A program made the translations under genes and the position numbers. A stretch of DNA of 64,000 bases, from assembly GCA_000697665.1 (NCBI GenBank), contig KL197719.1:244682-308681 (forward strand), written 5' to 3'. This stretch comes from Jaapia argillacea MUCL 33604 (Eukaryota; Basidiomycota; Agaricomycetes; Jaapiales; Jaapiaceae). Shown here one piece after another: positions 44,546 to 56,385 of this stretch (the first letter of the stretch is position 1; the number at the start of each line of letters is the position of its first letter). The notes beneath the pieces were generated by a model. The model did not search any database. It had not been told where the DNA came from and saw only the letters and a list, made by a program, of their open reading frames with translations.

Positions 44546-45499
44546 GGACGTTACGAGCACTGCAATCCGTTCAGGATGGCATCTTTATCATGGTCAAACC
44601 AAACGCCGAGTTTGGATCGAAGCAGACTGATCATGCAGGACCGGCATTTCTTTCCATGTACATACTCGGAGGTAAACTTGCTCATAGGACCACTCGCTGT
44701 GCGATACAGACCGAGATCAGTACACCATCTGCAATGAATTGGGTGGTTCGTGGGGTGACCCCTTCCAGTTTGGTTGGGGCGGCAAAGTTTGAGCGCCGGC
44801 GAAAGTTGGTAATTTGACATGTAGAGGTTCCGGAATTAGAGAGATTGGAATTCAGATCACAGCCGGGTGGGTGAGTGAAGGATAGCCTTCAACCTTGCCC
44901 TGAAAGTTGGGAGTTACCTGATGGCAGTGGCAGATGCTTGTCACTCGGAAATGATGGCGACATGGTCTTCTCGACATCTCGTCAATGTACCATTGCTCAT
45001 CTGAAGTCAACTTGAAGCTTCCTTCGAGTCCTTGTAAGATGGTCCATAGTAATTTATCGACTTTCGTCCGGCCAACGTCCCCCCCAGGATCCCTAGAAGG
45101 AAGTTATTGCTACCAATCGTGGGTTGTGAATACTTGGTGGCGGTTCAACTCCGGATCATTTCTTGGTTTCAAGTCGGGTTTCTGATCGAATAAGTAACTT
45201 ACTTATGGGATATACGACGCATCTTTTTTCCTTGTGGGCTACGACCTATTCCCTCGTGAACGAAGATGTGATTGCCTGGCGTGCATAGAAAGTGATAAGT
45301 CCTACTGGGAACACTGAGGAGTTGAAGGACAGGTTGAGATGCTGAGATGCCGAGATAACGTTTTCACGTGCTGGGCGAACAGTATTCTTTGTGGCGCATC
45401 TTTATCCTCGTTGACTTCCTCTTCGCATATTTATTCTCCTATCCTCTGCATCCCCAAAGAGTCTCCGTCGACTCGCTGCCTCCATCGTTGTCGCCCGAC
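44546..45499. other. Intergenic region (about 950 bp)
   Basis: It lies between the divergent seven-helix gene and the lipase. It may include the unresolved first exon of the seven-helix gene. A frame starting at 45368 continues into the lipase but its first residues are not conserved-looking. No repeat or RNA was recognised. Confidence 0.4.
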
Positions 45500-46967
45500 A
45501 TGACCCTCCGAGTCCCCCTCTTCGGTCGCCTCTCTTTCCGCGAATACTCTTCCCTCATCCTCGGCTTCATCTTTATCGCATTCGAAGCCATTCTTCACTT
45601 CATCATCCTCTTCCTCCCAACTCCCGTCATCATGTTCTTCTACAACCGCTCTAGAGCAATCTACCACAAAGTAGTCGGCGTACCAAAGGTCAAGTCCACC
45701 GACAGGTTGACGGCAGAGTCAGTCCTCAAAGCAAAGGATTTTGAGGAGCTGTGTGCGATCTTTGGTTATGAACACGAAGAACATCTCGTACTCACCAAGG
45801 ACGGTTACCTACTTGGTATTCATCGTCTTTCGACGAGAAAGGGAGAGAAGAGGGAGAGGATAGGAGCAAGCACCGGAAAACCCGTCGTCTACCTACATCA
45901 CGGCCTACTCATGAACTCGGAGATCTGGGTATGCCTATCTGACGAGGAACGTTGTCTCCCATTCGTTCTCGTCGAATGTGGGTTCGATGTTTGGCTAGGC
46001 AACAATCGCGGCAACAAATATTCCAAGAAACATATCCGCGTCAACCCAAACTCGCGAACGTTTTGGGATTATAGCATCGACGAGTTTGCTTGGCATGATA
46101 TACCTGATTCGATTGAGTATATTTTGGAGACGACGAAAGAGGAGAGTTTAGGGTATGTTGGGTTTAGTCAGGGGACGGCTCAAGCGTTCGCGGCATTGAG
46201 TATACACCCAAAGTTGAACGAGAGGGTTAATGTGTTTGTGGCTATTGCGCCTGCCATTAGTCCTGAAGGCTTGCAGGCACCTGTCATCGATGCGCTAATG
46301 AAGTCCAGGTAAGTTCTGACCTCCTCATCTTGACTAGAATTCGCTCATGTGCGTCCTTCGTAGTCCGACATTATTGTACCTCTTCTTCGGTCGTAAATCC
46401 ATCCTATCATCTGCCACCATGTGGCAATCAATCCTATACCCACCCATATTCGCTAAACTTATCGACATATCCCTCGGCTTCCTCTTCGATTGGCACGGTG
46501 TGAACATCTCCACTTCCCAAAAGATCGCAGCCTACGCCCATCTCTACTCCTACACCTCAGTCAAAGCCGTCGTACATTGGTTTCAAATCATGCGAACGTC
46601 CCGTTTCCTAATGTACGACGATGAACTGATCGGACCGGTCAGACTCAGTGGGAGCGACGCTACATACCGACCTGCACGGTTCCCAACCAAGAATATCGTC
46701 ACGCCTATCGTGTTGTTATGGGGTGATAGTGATAGTTTGGTTGATATTGATGCTATGCTTAAGCAGTTACCTGCTGGGAGGACGAATAAGGAGGGAGGAG
46801 AGTCGGTGGTTGCGAAGAGGTTGAGAGGGTATGAGCATTTGGATTGTTTGTGGGGGAAGGATGTTCATGTTGATGTCATTCCGGAGGTGTTGGATGCGTT
46901 GAAGAGTCATTGTGAGAAGAGGGAGAAGTTGTTGGTTAATGGGTTCAAGGGGCCGGGGAAGGTTTAG
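45500..46967 (+). CDS. Steryl ester hydrolase / acid-lipase-family alpha/beta hydrolase
   Basis: Two exons joined near 46311-46364. The protein starts MTLRVPLFGRLSFREYSSL and has an N-terminal membrane hairpin (LILGFIFIAFEAILHFIILFLPTPVIMFF). The lipase core follows: FEELCAIFGYEHEEHLVLTKDGYLLGIHRL, PVVYLHHGLLMNSEIWV, GFDVWLGNNRGNKYSKKH, the nucleophile elbow GFSQGTAQ, VNVFVAIAPAISP, the catalytic Asp in LLWGDSDSLVD and His in YEHLDCLWG. This is the Yeh1/Yeh2/Tgl1 type, which splits sterol esters at lipid droplets or the plasma membrane. An upstream in-frame ATG at 45368 would add an extra hydrophobic leader; 45500 matches family length better. Confidence 0.88.
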
Positions 46968-47249
46968 AGCGTGTTTATGCGCTTTTTTAAAGCTGTAAAC
47001 TACGTTATACTTCTATTCTGCGTGCGTAGACTTTCCTCGCAGTTCGACTTGTATGTTCTTTTTAATGTTGTAGAGGCTTCGAATACGAAATCTGTGTCTG
47101 AGCACGCGAGTTTCCTATTGGTGAACTGTGGTATCGACTTTCGTTGAGTTCATCTTTTCTGGAAAGTTCACTCGACAGGAGTTGAGCCAATGAAGTCCGA
47201 GATTTCCTCCAATTGACAAGAGATACACATCGACAGGGATCGGCACTAC
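46968..47249. other. Convergent intergenic region
   Basis: About 280 bp between the lipase stop and the Ytm1 stop. Probably both 3' untranslated regions; nothing else was seen. Confidence 0.5.
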
Positions 47250-48808
47250 TCAACGACTGACATCCATCCCAACCTGCCAAACCTCCACTCCCCCCTCCCC
47301 TCCAATACCAACCATACCCTTCCCTCCCCCTCCGCCACCAACGACCCAATCCACACAAAGCACCTTGCCCCCTTCATTAACTTTAAATCCTGAAATAGGA
47401 CTCTTGACACTCCTGAGATCCCACAACCTCACGACACCATCGTACGCGCCACTAACGAACTGATGGTTGTTTATTGAAGGGGATGAGGATGGAGTGGTTA
47501 TGCATGATGGGACTGAAGGGTGTATCATGCTTGATGAGGAGGTGAGGATGGAGGAGGTGGGAGCGCGTAAATCGTAGGAAGTGATGGTACGGTCTGTTGA
47601 TGCTGCTAGGACGGTTTGTGAAGACATCAGAGCGAGATCTAGGAAAGGTTTTTCTGAGGCTGACTGAATGGGAGGTAATGTATAAGTTGGATTGTCGACA
47701 TAATCAGAGAAACCAAAAAGGACTTACAACAGTCCTCGTACACATCCCACTCTCGACATCCCAAACCCTAACGGTCGAATCATACCCACAACTATACCCA
47801 TTCCCTTCATCTCTCTCCTCTCCCCTCCCAAAAATCACTTTTGAAACTCTACCAGTGTGTGATTTCAGGACCTGAAGAGGTGCCTTCCTTTTCGGCCTCT
47901 CACCGCTTTTGGCGAGTTTTCGCTTTTTGGATGATCGAGTTGTGTCGGCTTCGAGGGGGATTTCGTCAGAGGGTGGGATGGAAGTGTCCCATAAGCCGAT
48001 TAGACTATCCCAGGATGAGGTGAGGAGATGAGTTCCGGATGAGTTGGCTGAGATGGATGCGAGGGGGCTGGTGTGGAGGTGGAGGGATGCTAGGGATTCG
48101 GTTTTGGGTTTAGACTCGGGGGAAAGAAAGAGGCGGGTGATGAGGCCTGTTAAATCGTGTGAGGCGGTTGCGACGAGGTAAGAGGTGGTGTCGTCCGTTG
48201 ATGAAGTGGTTTGGGGGATTATGGATAAGGAGGTGATGGGTGCTTCGTGGAGATGAGATGTTTGGAGGAGTTGTTGGGAGTAGGAGAAGAGACGGATGGA
48301 GCCGTCGTATGAACCCGTGATAAAATGTCTGCAATGGGGTCAGAGATAACGTCGAAGAAGATAATGAGAAAGGGAGGGGACTCACTCGGGGATTTTACAG
48401 GATACCGAGGACACCCAATCTTGGTGGGGTAGGGAAGACATTTTCTGAGGTGGCATAACCGACTCGATGTATTCTATATTCAGTGTCTCTTCCTACAAAC
48501 GATTTACCAACAAAACACCGTCAGTTCTGAACACCATCCGCTTGCAAATGAAAAACTTGCGAGAAGGACAAACTCACATCCCCGACATCCCTCTCTGCAC
48601 ACCATTCCCCTAGACTCCCTCTCAGAAGCTCTCCCCGAATGAGAAAGTCAAATGGGATGGGTTTGGGCAAATCGAGAGCTTTATTGATGAGTTGGGAGAG
48701 TTGGTAGCGTTTCCATGTTGTTGGGATCATGAATTTTTGGGAGGGGAGGGGGTAAGGGGTGGATGTTGTGAATACTACAGGCCTTGCAGCCTCTGAGGTG
48801 GAGGCCAT
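47250..48808 (-). CDS. YTM1: Ribosome biogenesis protein Ytm1 (WDR12), WD40 repeats
   Basis: The minus-strand gene starts MASTSEAARPVVFTTSTPY. The N-terminal NLE (ubiquitin-like) domain reads FMIPTTWKRYQLSQLINKAL, PFDFLIRGELLRGSL, EWCAERDV, EETLNIEYIESVMPP. Beta-propeller repeats follow: HQDWVSSVSC, HFITGSYDGSIRLF, APITSLS, LVATASHDLTGLI, HLLTSSWDSLIGLWD, HTGRVSKVIF, SCGYDSTVRVWDVESG, VLAASTDRTITSYDLR and FVSGAYDGVVRLWDLRS. It ends WQVGMDVSR. Ytm1 binds Erb1 and Nop7; the AAA protein Rea1 pulls on the NLE domain to release the complex during 60S maturation in the nucleolus. Confidence 0.92.
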
Positions 48809-49106
48809 GGTTGTATGATTCGTGGGCCGCCTAGTTTTTTTAATGGCGGGAGGTGGTGAAGACTTTTGAGTGACAAACGCGTGACAATGTAACGCTATGG
48901 CTTGGTTGGCGTTGTATCACAAAGATGGACTGAGAAGATAAATAGCTGACTCCATAGGGCATAACAGCTCCGAGTTGCCCCTGTGTGTCTTGATACTGTC
49001 TGCTGTCACCTGCTGGCAGTTGTCTCTCCTTTTTCTGTCTCCCATTTCTCGTTTCTTAGCTTCCGTCGCCGAGTAAGGCGGCCGCAATACCAGGGCTGTA
49101 CATAAC
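48809..49106. other. Divergent promoter region of YTM1 and the CLC gene
   Basis: 298 bp between start codons. No coding frame or repeat was recognised. Confidence 0.5.
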
Positions 49107-52100
49107 ATGACCAGATTACACAAGAGCAAGTCTATTCCCGCTTTCACCAGCGAGCCGGACTCGGAGATGGACACCGACGCGCCGCCTTCTGGTCCTCTGA
49201 GCGGCCCTTCCAAGACGACATGGAGGAGGAAACGCTTGCTGACCATTGGTGCAGCTCCTGTTGATGTTGTCGCCACGCCCAGCGCATTCGAACACACTGC
49301 GTTGGCTGACGCGGCTGAGGGTACCGCTTCATACGGTACGCTACCTCCTAGGCCCGTACCCACTAGGACGGAAAGCTTCAGGAAGAAACACAGTCTTCCT
49401 GCTTTACCCGGTCTTCATATTGGTCGAAACAATAGTGGCAGAAGTGGAAAGGCTTCGGCGTCGAACCCTCCGTCTCCACACACTCCGGGCTCTGCCATCG
49501 ACTTTCAATCCATTTTCAACACACTCCGTCAGAACCAGCGACCCATCTCAGCCTACGACCGACCACTCCTTGAATCGAAACCGGATACTTCTTCCAACGC
49601 CTCTGTTGCTGGGGAACCGGACGCAAAGACGAATGGAATACGTGTTTGGTACTCGTCATACACCAGTATCGACTGGTTACATGATGCTATCAAGGATTCT
49701 GTGCGCCGATCGAGGATGTTGAAGAGGAAGTCCGTTAAGGGGAGGGTGAGGAGACAGGGGGATAGGTTGTTGGGATGGGTGTTGGTTACTGTCGTGGGTT
49801 TCTTGACGGCGATCGTGGCCTATGGTGTTGTGAAGAGTGAGAAGTTATTGTTTGATTGGAAGGAGGGGTACTGTGGGGGCGGGATGTGGTGGAAGGATAA
49901 AAGTGCTTGTTGTCCCCAGAGCGATGAGGAAGTTAACGGAGGGTTTGGAGGGATGCTTCCGTGGGGTAAGGGAAGGGAGGTGGTTGCGTTTGGGTTGACT
50001 TCTGGGGGGGAAGGTGTTTGTGTGGCGTGGAGGACTTGGTCCGATGTGTTTGGTGAGGGCAAGTCTGTGTTTGGGTTGGAACCGGAGATGATCGAATATG
50101 CGTCGTATACATGTGTTGCTGTACGAGAACTTCCATTCCTCCTCTGTTCGTCATTGAATACTCACTTGTTCTTCCACAGTTGCTCCTGGCATTGGTTTCG
50201 TCACTCTTGACGATTTACCTAACAGCATCAAATTCTTTCGTAACGCGCAAGGACTCTGGTGTTCTCTCACCCGATTTCGCTTCCTTATCGTCATCGTCCG
50301 CGCCGTCCTCTACTTCCAAAGCATTTCCTCCTATCATAACTGCCGCTCAGTCCTCCTCACCGACCCCAGGCCCCGTGCAGCCCAAACGAAAAGTGCTCTA
50401 CTATGCCGCCGGCTCTGGTATTCCCGAGATCAAAACCATCCTCTCTGGTTTCGTCATTCATGGGTACCTTGGTGGCAGGACACTCTTCACCAAAGCGGTC
50501 GGACTTGCGCTGAGCGTAGCCTCTGGCTTGTCGTTGGGTAAAGAAGGCCCGTTCGTCCATATTGGATGCTGTGTTGGGAATATATGCAGTAGATTCTTTG
50601 GCAAGTATGAAAGTAACGAAGGTCAGTCTCCGTTCTGCGTCTTATGGGTTCGATCCCTCACCCTGATGTTTATGTAGGGAAAAGGAGGGAGATCCTGAGT
50701 GCGGCCAGTGCTGCTGGTGTAGCTGTTGCTTTTGGCGCACCTATTGGTGGGACTTTGTTCAGCTTGGAGGAAGTCTCGTATTTCTTCCCGCCAAAGGTCA
50801 TGTGGAGGAGGTGCGTTGCGGTTTGCCCTTTTAATGACCGATTGACTGAACTATCTGCGACCTGTTAGTTTCTTCTGTGCTATGATCGCAGCCGTGACCC
50901 TCAAGTTCCTCAACCCGTTCGGCACTGGCAAGTTAGTGTTGTTCCAGGTTACGTACGACAAGGATTGGCATGCGTATGAGTTGGTGTTCTTCGTTATCCT
51001 CGGCGTGTTTGGGGTGTGTTCTTCCCTTTCCGCTCTTAGTCAGCTTCTGATATTCGTATCTAGGGTGTGTATGGTGCCTACTTTTCCAAGTTGAACTATA
51101 GATGGAGTCGCCATGTGCGGAATGGAACTTGGTTGGGGACTCATCCCATCTCCGAAGTTCTCTTGGTTTGTTCTCCCTTTTCGTCAAGTCCGTGTCGTGA
51201 TACTCATAGTGGTTGCTGACAGGTCACTCTTGTTACGGCACTCCTAAGTTTCCTCAACCCTTACACCCGGATGGGTGGTACGGAACTGGTGTACAACCTG
51301 TTTGCCGAATGTCGCGTGGGATCACCAAATACTCACGAAGGCCTTTGTGTCCTCGACCCTCCAACGCAAGCATACTCAGTAATGAAAGCGATCTTCACCG
51401 CTTTGATCGTCAAAGGCGCGTTGACAATCGTCACTTTTGGTATCAAGGTACGTCGTCTTTTCTCTCCTAATTTGCTCATTCTCATTCTAATGGGATGATT
51501 TGGCTTGTAGGTGCCTGCAGGAATTTTCATCCCCACACTCGGCGTTGGAGCTTGTGCTGGAAGGATCTTGGGTATCGGGGTGCAGTGGTTGCAGTGGCAT
51601 TATCCTGGATGGAGTGGTTGGTGGGGTGCTTGTGGAGGTGATAGAGATTGTGTTATACCTGGGCTGTATGCTATGGTTGGGGCTGCTGCTACCCTTGCCG
51701 GCGCTACCGTGAGTTGTCCAGGGGTTCCGCTAGGCCGTTGGCTGATCGTCTTGGCGTATTTGTAGCGCACGACAGTCTCTTTGGCGGTTATTATGTTTGA
51801 GCTCACCGATACCCTCACGTATGCTGTTCCGGTTATGTTGGCGGTGTTGGTGGCGAAGACGGTTGCCGATGCTATTGAACCCAAGGGGATTTATGACCTT
51901 GTCATTGAGTAAGTTTCAAGTTCCCGACTTAATAGTGAGATAATGATGAGCTTGGTTGCTAGGCTCTCTCAGTTGCCCTACTTGGACGCCAAGCACGACC
52001 CACTCTGGGGAGACCTCGAGATTAGTGACGTTGTACGTTTAACCCCTCCTTCGCTATCTCCCCTCCTAAGATTGCGTGTTGGGTAGACGAACCGTGACGT

Positions 52101-52834
52101 GGAAGTCATCTACGTCGACAAACAAAATACTGTCAGAACCCTTCGAGACCAACTTCAGGAGCTCGTCTTTGCTGGCTATGAAGATGGTGGGTTCCCGATT
52201 TTGAGGAAGGTTGGGACTGGGGATGGGGTGGGTGAGGGGTTGAGGATGATTGGGTATATTGGGGCTAGTGAGCTTGAGCACGCGCTCAGTATGTCTTCTT
52301 TCCACCCTCGTCTGCTTAGCTAGGTTCTGATTTGTGATTTGATAGGCATTGTGGCGGACGCTGCTTCTTCCCCTGTTCAATTCCATACGGCCCAAACGCA
52401 TTTCAGAGGGGACTTGGCTTCTTCGAGCGTTTCGTTCAATGATCTGTTGGAGGCTAGCCAGGCTATGGACCCGCTTGATTTTAGTGTTTATATGGATCAG
52501 GTGAGGAGAGCTGTCCTTTCCGCTGCTCATTCTCCTTCCTTGTCTTTCGCTTGCTCGCCTGGCTGGTTTTGTGGAGAGTGCTGATGATGTTGTTTTGCAT
52601 GTAGGCTCCGCTGACGGTTCAATCCAACTCGCCTTTGGCACTTGTACATGAGTTCTTTGTGAAGCTTGGGGCAAAATATGTCGTCGTCACCGATACCGAC
52701 GGCTTGTGTACGTTCTTTTCTGCCTTCTATCTGGTTGTAGTTGCAGTTGCTGAATCACGTTTGATGTAGATGAAGGTGTGATTGACAAGAAAGCGTGGCT
52801 CGCGTTCTTGGACGAGTTGGAGCATAAACACTGA
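49107..52834 (+). CDS. CLC-family chloride transporter with C-terminal CBS domains
   Basis: The spliced protein starts [19 protein letters not shown] and has a long polar, Ser/Arg-rich cytosolic N-terminus (about 200 residues). Membrane helices carry the CLC selectivity motifs [24 protein letters not shown] and [19 protein letters not shown], with [14 protein letters not shown] and [19 protein letters not shown] between and after. Two CBS-like segments follow ([14 protein letters not shown]..., and a final part with [31 protein letters not shown]), ending LDELEHKH. The gating glutamate in GKEGP suggests a chloride/proton exchanger of Golgi, endosome or vacuole, like yeast Gef1, which supports pH and copper/iron loading. 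At least eight short introns. Confidence 0.92.
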
Positions 52835-53246
52835 AGAACCTATCGAGGCCTGAATGTGGAAGGTTCGCATCGTACTTTTATCTTGACTCGTTCAAAGAAC
52901 GCTTTGAACAACAACCAATCCAACGATCCTGGAAGCAATCCCAATGGACCTATCTATCAAAGTTACCAATGCATTTATGTTCATAGTACTTAGCATGACC
53001 GCACGATTTTTATGTATATAGTGTATTTCATACCCTTGGATATCTCTGAATCGAATGCCACTCGTTTCCTCTACCGTCCAACGTCGGCATGTGACCCGCC
53101 CTGTCACACAATCTGTCCACTCGATTTGGCAATCCCGCCCTTTGGCTTTTGAACTTTGCTTGCCTCACCTCGCTTGCCGCACGACCTTTACGCGTCTCCG
53201 TTAAATCGCCCACCACCCAAGGTCCGACACTTTACGACTCCTCGCT
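52835..53246. other. Intergenic region
   Basis: About 410 bp between the CLC stop and the SmD3 start. Nothing beyond flanking untranslated and promoter sequence was seen. Confidence 0.5.
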
Positions 53247-54056
53247 ATGCCGAACGAAGGATTAGGTGTACCCGTCAAGCTTCTGCATGAATCGCTTGGG
53301 CATGTTATTACTGTTGAGCTCAAGACTGGGCAGTTGTATCGAGGAAAATTGGCTGAGGGTTAGTTGATCTTCTTTTGGGTGCTCTGATATTGCCTTGCTG
53401 ATCTGAGTTTACCCCCTTTTTTCGTACAAACATTCGGTTTCGATCGACACGAACTTGAACGATTGCTGATCCTCATTCATGATTGACTTTTGGCAGCCGA
53501 AGATAACTTGAACATCTCGTTAAAAGACATCACTGTTACTGGTCGTGATGGACGGATATCGCAGTTGGATCAGGTGTATATTAGGGGAAGTATGGTTAGG
53601 TTCTTCATTGTGCCGGATATGTTGCAGAACGCGCCCATGTGAGTTATGCAATCCATCTCTGCTTGTCTACTTCGGTCATTTTCTCTTGGGATGGACGCGA
53701 TTTTGAACGGAGTTTACACTCTCCTTGTCGGTTTCTTCTCGTTGTACCATTGAAATAGCGCTTTTCAAGATCCAGCTGGATATTGACTGATGTGGTGTTT
53801 GTGTAGGTTCAAGAGAGTAGGCCCTAACGCTATGAAGGGAAGAGGTATTGGTACAGCTCGTGGACGAGCAACTATCATGCGCGGTTCGTCTCTTCGCTTC
53901 TTCGTTTTCCTCTTTCTGAAACTGATTGGTATTCTGTCTTGTAGCGAATGGTATGTTCTTGTGGTTGCTTGTTGAGGTCCTGTCTCGGTCTCTGACGATT
54001 GAATTATAGCTCGCCGTGGAAGGGGTATGCCTGCTGCAAGAGGTATCAGGCGATGA
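53247..54056 (+). CDS. SMD3: Small nuclear ribonucleoprotein SmD3
   Basis: The spliced protein starts [19 protein letters not shown] and carries both Sm motifs: [25 protein letters not shown] (Sm1, across an intron) and [18 protein letters not shown] (Sm2). [15 protein letters not shown] and an RG-rich tail ending PAARGIRR follow, typical of SmD3 and a target for arginine methylation. SmD3 is part of the heptameric ring around U1, U2, U4 and U5 snRNAs in the spliceosome. The tail needs a 6-nt exon (53945-53950, CGAATG) to restore the IMRANARRGRG sequence of the family. Confidence 0.92.
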
Positions 54057-54531
54057 GTTTGGAACTTGGCACGAGATGGCTGGTGGAGGGATGTTGTCCG
54101 TTTTTTGCCTCTGGGTTCGTGTATCGTGTAGAACCAGTAGTTACACTTCGAAGTTGTGTTGTTTTCAATGTCACTGAATCTTGACTTAAGTTCGTGTGCA
54201 TCGATTCTCTTCCCTCTCATCATTTTTGTCTGATGGGTGAGTGGACGGGATGGAGATTAAGCGTAAATACTAAAGCAGACACAAACTATGACACCCGGAC
54301 TGTATCAGAGCACAGCAGAAAGAAAAAGACGAGGTACTTATATACATAGACTGACGGGATACAACGTCCGCAAACCATATATACGATGATTAACGACATC
54401 ATCCTAGTCCGACGGTGCGTCGATATCATCCTCTTGTGACCAGCATCGAAAGTCTTGAGCCCCTTCCCCCCCAGCGAGGTAACAGCCAGTTGCTCCACTT
54501 GCTCCGAATTCATCATCTCCCCTTGATGCCC
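54057..54531. other. Convergent intergenic region
   Basis: About 475 bp between SmD3 and the F-box gene stop codon. No coding evidence beyond short chance frames. Confidence 0.5.
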
Positions 54532-56246
54532 TTAAAGTAGTTGGCTAGAACTGGCGCCAACGACAAAGTGACCTTGCTTCTGCCATTGCCGCCGCTCCTG
54601 TTCACGAACCGTGGCAAAAACAGGATACGCGCGAATCACTTCCCGCCACGCGTCACGGATCTGGCAGTCGCCCGCGTCCTCGGCGATTCCTGCATCCAAA
54701 TCCTCCGCATTCTCATCATCCCATGCTGAAAGGCCACAGGGGCCTACCCTGGGAAATACAGCAGACAGAAACGCGGCAACCTCCATGACACGATCAAGAG
54801 TGATTGTCGATCTTGCGAAGCGAAGAGAGACTACCGATGAAAATGAGATACCATTTGCAGGTTTCTCTGCGTTGACCTCCGCAGTGGCATGGAGAACGAC
54901 ACCCAATTTCTTCAGCTTTGGGCAATGCTCTACTAGAGGGATGAGACCTTGAAGGGTGACTTTGTACCCTAGTAGCGAGCGTCGCTCCAATCCAATGGAT
55001 AGTTCTTCCAAGTCAGGCCATGCTAGGGCCATCTCCTGTAGGATAGAATTATCCATGACAATGAAGATAGGGGGATCGATGATAACTGCGGTGAGGTTCT
55101 TGAAAGCGAGGAGAGGCCTGAGCAATGTCGCTTGCACGTGTAACTCAGGAAACGCGGGCTGCGTAGCCGAACTGATGATCCGAAGGTACGACAACGAAGC
55201 CTGCGAACAAGATTGAGCAACAGTGTCAATGAATCCCTCGAAGGAGACTGTGGACGCATGAGCGGAGCGATCAACGTCGCAGGTGAGCTTCTGGAGATGC
55301 CACGACGATATCCATAGCAGTAGCGCGGTGCACAAATCGAAATTGAGTCCTCCTATCGTGAAGTGGCGAAGGGAAACGAAAGGTTCGGGGCAAAACGACC
55401 TGAGTCGCTGGACCGTGATGTCTTGATATTGTTGCCCATATATGGACAGTGTCGATAGGAAGCTGAGTCCTGCGAGCAAAGCAAGGTCGGTGGCCGATAA
55501 AGAAGATATCGAAAGGCTAATGTCCTTGAGGTATCGCATACGACATACGTGCTGGAGTCCCATACCCGAGATAGTACCGGCCGAATATAGGCGCACCAGG
55601 TTTGGAGAAGCTGTCGCCAAGCGATTGAGGAAAAGGGTTTGCTCCTCGTCGGATATGACCGCCACGGCCCAGATGTCCAGGGCAGACAAATTGGTGTGCG
55701 GGAAGAGATGAATGTATGGAAACATCTCTATGGGGGAGTAGGACCAATGTAGATGGCGAAGGTTGGGAAGTAGTGCTCCTGATGGCCGATAGATGCTCAA
55801 AACACGGAATACTTCCATATCTATGAAGGTCAAGTGGGTGATACTAGAAGTCGCACTTGACACCACAAATTGTGTTCCGAGATGGAGAACCCTGATCCTG
55901 GAGGCATATTTGCCCAGTTTCGCCCAGTCATCATGAACCATCGACCGTCTGAATTTCTGAAAGGCGATCAGCATGTCAAGACAATGAAAACCTCAAATGT
56001 AACACGAACCAAAATGAAGCGATGAGTATAACGATTTATTTTCGACTCATTCCATAGATCAGATGGCATGCATTTGAGCAGCGCACTGAAATCTTCCTGC
56101 TCGTACCACAAAACGTCGAGAGAGGGATCGTGAAATACATGACAAGTCCTCGCCAACGCCGCAAGGGTTTTTTTGCCCCCGCGTTCTTGCTCAACTTGTA
56201 GGAAGATGAGGGAGAGGATCTCAGGAACTTGTAAACATCGATGCAT
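54532..56246 (-). CDS. F-box protein with leucine-rich-repeat-like region
   Basis: The minus-strand gene has two exons. The first encodes MHRCLQVPEILSLIFLQV, LAALARTCHVFHDPSLDVLW, an F-box-type helix set, then DLWNESKINRYTHRF. An intron near 55970-56010 follows. The second, long exon (KFRRSMVHDDWAKLGKYAS... to the stop) has irregular leucine-rich segments such as LPNLRHLHWSYSPIEMFPYI, LSALDIWAV, YLKDISLSISSLSATDLALL and CPKLKKLGVVLH, ending VVGASSSQLL. This is the F-box/LRR form greatly expanded in Agaricomycetes. It would recruit targets to an SCF ubiquitin ligase through Skp1; the target is unknown. Confidence 0.82.
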
Positions 56247-56385
56247 CCTGGTGATGGAAGTCCAGTAGACACGTTATTGATCGCTTGAGCTCAGATGAAG
56301 GGTCATTGACCTGTGCCCAACCTAAATCTATACTGGCTCAGATATCGAGGTTCTACACACGCTCTAGTCCTGCGATTGTTGGCTC

